The position numbers and the translations under genes are program-made. DNA of 25,110 nucleotides from positions 1 through 25,110 of the forward strand of contig JAGBSL010000095.1 in assembly GCA_017631875.1 (NCBI GenBank), read 5' to 3'. Source of the stretch: Bacteroidales bacterium (GTDB lineage: Bacteria; Bacteroidota; Bacteroidia; Bacteroidales; UBA932). The notes beneath the pieces are model-generated. The model did not search any database. It worked only from the letters and a program-made list of their open reading frames with translations, and was not told where the DNA came from. This document shows positions 22,077 to 25,110 of this stretch, in pieces (position 1 is the first letter of the stretch; each line of letters opens with the position of its first letter).

Positions 22077-24797
22077 CTAGAATAAGGATAACTGTGCATC
22101 ATCGTCCGGGGTATCAAGGTCGATAGGCTCGTCCTCCACACCGGTATTATCGATTTCACCCGCCTGATTCTCCGCCTCACTCTCCTGCGGCACCACATCG
22201 TCCTCAGGCTTGTGCAGCGGCTCCACGAACTTAACCGACTTAACGTCCATCGCGCTCACCCTCTTACCCTTGGCCTGGATGCCCTTCTTTCCGATGAATT
22301 CCTCAGCATCAACGAGCTCAGCCTCCCTATGCTCATGCTTTCCTCCGAAAGTGATCTCGAACTGAGGGTGCTTGTCATCACTTATTTCCACAAGATATGA
22401 ACCCTTCGCCTCGGAAATGAAGCTTACGGAAGTATTGTCGCTTATCTCGAACGAGAACCTCTTCACATAGAATGACGTCACTGCCTTGTCATAATAAAGA
22501 GCAGTATAAGTCTTACCTGTATCAAGTTTCTCGATCTTGAGGATATCACCCTGGTACCTGTTACTCAGGTCGAACGACGTAGTATAATATGTACCGTCCT
22601 TGCAGATCACCAGGATATGGTCTCCTGTGTTGAACTGACCCAGATGGAGTCCACGTCCGTCCTCATTGAGCCTCTGGATGTCCTCGTCAAACCAGATGTC
22701 CTTTCCTCCGATAGTCGAAACACCTTTCGACTTGAGCTGGATCTTCTGGATCGCATTCTTGGAAACCAGATTACCGCGTGATGCGCGTCCCTTGATAAGA
22801 AGCTGAGAGAAGTCATACTCGTCGATCAGCTTCTTGAGCTTCGCACGCTGTCTATAGTAGATCTTCACGGTCTCGGCCTCGCCATTGTGGTTGACTGTGA
22901 ACCAGAGGATCTGTGAACCAGGAGTTCCCATAGTGATGTCATACTCCTTATCGCGGGTCACGCTCGTGATTGCAAATCTCTTGGCGTAGCTTACAGACGA
23001 CTTACCGTCGCGATAGATAACATTATATATGGTTCTCTGGTCGTTTCTGTCAAAGATTCCCACGTATAGGATGTCCTTTCCGAAGAATGCCTTCTCGCTG
23101 ACCTTGGTAACCTTATATTTACCGTCCTTGTGTATCACGATGATCTCCGAAAGGTCAGAACAGTCGCAGATGAACTCGGCGTTGTCCTCCTTCTTGAGGG
23201 CGATACCCACGAAGCCTTCCTCCTTGTTGGCGTAGAGCTTTGCGTTGTTGCTCACTACCTTAGTCACAGCGATGGACTCGAAACCTGTCAGCTCTGTAAG
23301 CCTTGGATAATCCTTTCCGTATTTCTTCTTGAGATTCTTGAAGTAGTTGATAGTAAACTCGGTAAGATGCTCCAGATGGTTCTTCACCTCGTCCATCTCG
23401 TCCTCGATGCCTCTGAGCTTCTCGTCTACCGCCTTGGTGTCGAATTTAGAGATCTTCCTTACAGGTTTCTCTACGAGTCTGTGGATGTCCTCCATGGTGA
23501 TCTCCCTCTTGAGAAGTCCCTGGAACTCGAGCATCTTGGCGAATACTTCGGCAAGTTGATCCTCCCAAGTCTTGGCGTCTCCCTCGAGAATTTTATATAC
23601 CTTGTTCTCGAAGAAGATCTTCTCGAGAGAGCTATAGTGCCAGTCATTCTCGAGCTCATCGAGTCTGATCTGGAGCTCCTGCCCAAGGAGACTCTTTGTG
23701 TGGTCTGTGCTGTATCTGAGAATCTCGTCCACAGAAAGGAACTGAGGCTTGTGGTCCACGATGACGCAGGCATTCGGCGAGATCGAAACCTCGCAGTCTG
23801 TGAACGCATAGAGCGCGTCTATGGTCTTGTCCGGCGACACATCGTTAGGAAGGTGGATCACGATCTTTGCCTTGTCAGTCGTCAGGTCATCGATCTTCTT
23901 GATCTTGATCTTGCCCTTCTCCTTTGCTTTGAGGATTGAGTCAATTATGATATGAGTGGTCTTGCCAAATGGTATCTCGTTGATAGACAATGTGTTCTTG
24001 TCTACCTTCTCAATTTTGGCGCGAACCTTCACGACGCCTCCGCGCTGACCCTTCATGTACTTTGAGCAGTCTGCGAAACCTCCGGTAGGGAAGTCCGGAT
24101 AAAGCTCGAAGCTCTTGCCCTGCAGATGAGCGACTGCAGCATCAATGATTTCGTTGAAGTTGTGCGGAAGGATCTTTGATGCCAGACCCACGGCGATACC
24201 CTCTGCGCCCTGCGCAAGCAGAAGCGGGAACTTGATAGGCAGCTCCACCGGCTCCTGGTTACGGCCGTCGTAAGAGGTCATCCAGTTTGTTGTCTTAGGG
24301 TTGAATACAACCTCCTTGGCAAACTTGGTAAGACGCGCCTCGATGTAACGGGGAGCGGCGTTTGAGTCGCCTGTGAGGATGTTACCCCAGTTTCCCTGAC
24401 AGTCGATCAGGTAGTTCTTCTGTCCCATCTGCACGAGGGCTCCCAGAATCGACTGGTCACCGTGCGGATGGTACTGCATGGCCTGTCCGACGATGTTAGC
24501 CACCTTGGTGTAGCGTCCGTCGTCAATCCTCCACATTGCGTGGAGCACTCTTCGCTGCACAGGCTTCATACCGTCCACGATATGCGGTACGGCTCTGTAC
24601 AGGATAACATATGATGAATAGTCAAGGAACCAATCCTTGAACATGCCTGAAAGCTTGAACTTGCGGCTGTGTTCGCCGAGCAGCTTGTCGAATTTGCCCG
24701 GTTCCAGCTCTACTACCGCCTCTTCCTCCTGCTCGTTAACCTCCTCTGCCGGAAGATCGTTATCTTCGATAGGGAGATCCATGTCGTTGTTGCTCAT
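22077..24797 (-). CDS. parC: DNA topoisomerase IV subunit A
   Basis: The protein has 906 residues. The type IIA breakage-reunion domain starts near residue 50 (LSGMFKDWFLDYSSYVILYRAVPHIVDGMKPVQRRVLHAMW), with YHPHGD at 109-114 and the catalytic tyrosine at 151 in NAAPRYIEARL. The C-terminal domain (about 500-830) has beta-pinwheel-like repeats (SQILWFTVNHNGEAETVKIYY, QILV-like blocks) but no GyrA box, which favours ParC over GyrA. Together with ParE it decatenates daughter chromosomes and relaxes supercoils in the cytoplasm. Both termini are acidic, ending in DTPDDDAQLSLF. era lies 40 nt upstream and aroK downstream on the same strand, so an era-parC-aroK operon is likely. Confidence 0.93.
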   Translation of the reverse strand: MSNNDMDLPIEDNDLPAEEVNEQEEEAVVELEPGKFDKLLGEHSRKFKLSGMFKDWFLDYSSYVILYRAVPHIVDGMKPVQRRVLHAMWRIDDGRYTKVANIVGQAMQYHPHGDQSILGALVQMGQKNYLIDCQGNWGNILTGDSNAAPRYIEARLTKFAKEVVFNPKTTNWMTSYDGRNQEPVELPIKFPLLLAQGAEGIAVGLASKILPHNFNEIIDAAVAHLQGKSFELYPDFPTGGFADCSKYMKGQRGGVVKVRAKIEKVDKNTLSINEIPFGKTTHIIIDSILKAKEKGKIKIKKIDDLTTDKAKIVIHLPNDVSPDKTIDALYAFTDCEVSISPNACVIVDHKPQFLSVDEILRYSTDHTKSLLGQELQIRLDELENDWHYSSLEKIFFENKVYKILEGDAKTWEDQLAEVFAKMLEFQGLLKREITMEDIHRLVEKPVRKISKFDTKAVDEKLRGIEDEMDEVKNHLEHLTEFTINYFKNLKKKYGKDYPRLTELTGFESIAVTKVVSNNAKLYANKEEGFVGIALKKEDNAEFICDCSDLSEIIVIHKDGKYKVTKVSEKAFFGKDILYVGIFDRNDQRTIYNVIYRDGKSSVSYAKRFAITSVTRDKEYDITMGTPGSQILWFTVNHNGEAETVKIYYRQRAKLKKLIDEYDFSQLLIKGRASRGNLVSKNAIQKIQLKSKGVSTIGGKDIWFDEDIQRLNEDGRGLHLGQFNTGDHILVICKDGTYYTTSFDLSNRYQGDILKIEKLDTGKTYTALYYDKAVTSFYVKRFSFEISDNTSVSFISEAKGSYLVEISDDKHPQFEITFGGKHEHREAELVDAEEFIGKKGIQAKGKRVSAMDVKSVKFVEPLHKPEDDVVPQESEAENQAGEIDNTGVEDEPIDLDTPDDDAQLSLF

Positions 24798-24837
24798 ACT
24801 GGTCTTAGTCTTTATGGTTTACGGCTTTGCCGCATTC

Positions 24838-25110
24838 TTAATATTCGTATCCGAACTTGCGGAGTTCCTTCTTGCTCTCCCTCCAGTCAGGGTCAACCTT
24901 GACGTAGAGACTCAAGAAGACTTTTTTCTGGAAGAAGTCTTCCATGTCGATGCGTGCCTGTGTGCCTACCTTCTTGAGAGACTGTCCGCCCTTTCCGATG
25001 ATGATGCCCTTCTGGGTATCGCGCATTACATATATGACAGCGCTGATGTCATACCTTTCAGCGCCTTCCTTGAACTCCTCGACAACTACCTCGCAGCTGT
25101 ACGGAATCTC
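24838..25110 (-). CDS. era: GTPase Era, C-terminal KH domain (partial)
   Basis: The frame is open to the window edge at 25110 and the N-terminal GTPase domain lies outside. The visible 90 residues run E-I-P-Y-S-C-E-V-V-V-E-E-F-K-E, then YDISAVIYVMRDTQKGIIIGKGGQSLKKVGTQARIDMEDFFQKKVFLSLYVKVDPDWRES. IGKGGQSLK is the KH-domain GXXG loop that in Era binds the 3' end of 16S rRNA during 30S maturation. The protein ends ELRKFGYEY, a typical Era C terminus. It is 40 nt upstream of parC on the same strand. Confidence 0.95.
   Translation of the reverse strand, partial: EIPYSCEVVVEEFKEGAERYDISAVIYVMRDTQKGIIIGKGGQSLKKVGTQARIDMEDFFQKKVFLSLYVKVDPDWRESKKELRKFGYEY

Noticed and set aside
23130..23939. Plus-strand open frame of 269 codons over parC
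   Set aside because: It is a mirror frame of the conserved parC coding strand; the Leu/Val/Glu-rich product has no family signature.
24222..24245. Fourth GAACTTGAT copy
   Set aside because: It falls inside parC coding sequence with no -7 box at the right distance, so it is treated as chance.
22077..24797. Naming the 906-residue protein GyrA
   Set aside because: No GyrA box was found in the C-terminal domain and the context (era, aroK) fits the second type IIA enzyme; ParC is preferred though not certain.

Overview
The window looks like a chromosomal segment of a member of Bacteroidota, most likely order Bacteroidales. The evidence is Bacteroidales-style lipoproteins (BACON-like, FISUMP-like and BspA-like repeat domains), starts without Shine-Dalgarno sequences, recurrent promoter boxes of the Bacteroidota type (TTG/TTTG about 20 nt upstream of TAnnTTTG), and a small GyrA-box-less topoisomerase subunit next to era. 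Genus cannot be fixed from the sequence alone. No rRNA, tRNA, CRISPR array, transposase or integrase was seen. The longest stretch without a gene is about 160 nt.

Layout: (1) 1-3065: the 3' part of rpoC, a long-stem terminator, a lone surface lipoprotein gene and a hairpin-rich convergent gap. (2) 3066-8331, minus strand: ssb-purA; then an AAA ATPase, a TrmH/SpoU RNA methyltransferase and aroE in tight succession; then a gamma-carbonic-anhydrase-like hexapeptide protein. (3) 8391-15193: an accessory, surface-directed island, visibly AT-richer from about 11 to 15 kb. It holds a mosaic lipoprotein, a minus-strand pair (membrane protein plus large FISUMP-like lipoprotein) and a plus-strand pair (lipoprotein with a DnaJ-type zinc finger plus a second FISUMP-like lipoprotein). 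(4) 15341-17886: a putative DNA-binding protein, a transmembrane Hanks-type kinase and an outer-membrane beta-barrel candidate. (5) 17992-25110: housekeeping genes lysS, recJ, aroK, parC and era (partial).

How they work together: the housekeeping genes cover transcription, purine synthesis, ssDNA binding, shikimate synthesis, tRNA charging, DNA repair, chromosome decatenation and ribosome maturation. The accessory middle is the less described part. Three promoters in it (the two divergent lipoprotein/membrane-protein operons and the putative DNA-binding gene) carry the same 10-mer TGAACTTGAT at their -33 position, which suggests a small regulon, possibly controlled by the DNA-binding protein encoded beside it. 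The kinase and the barrel gene are fired by overlapping divergent promoters, an arrangement repeated at lysS/recJ.

The most striking structural feature is that both shikimate-pathway genes, aroE and aroK, carry in-frame palindromic or repetitive insertions (about 35, 45 and 25 codons) in surface loops, while all visible catalytic motifs are intact. One of these repeats has a second copy just upstream of aroK. Several genes also place their stop codon inside a long perfect terminator palindrome. At recJ/aroK two convergent stop codons overlap at the exact centre of one.
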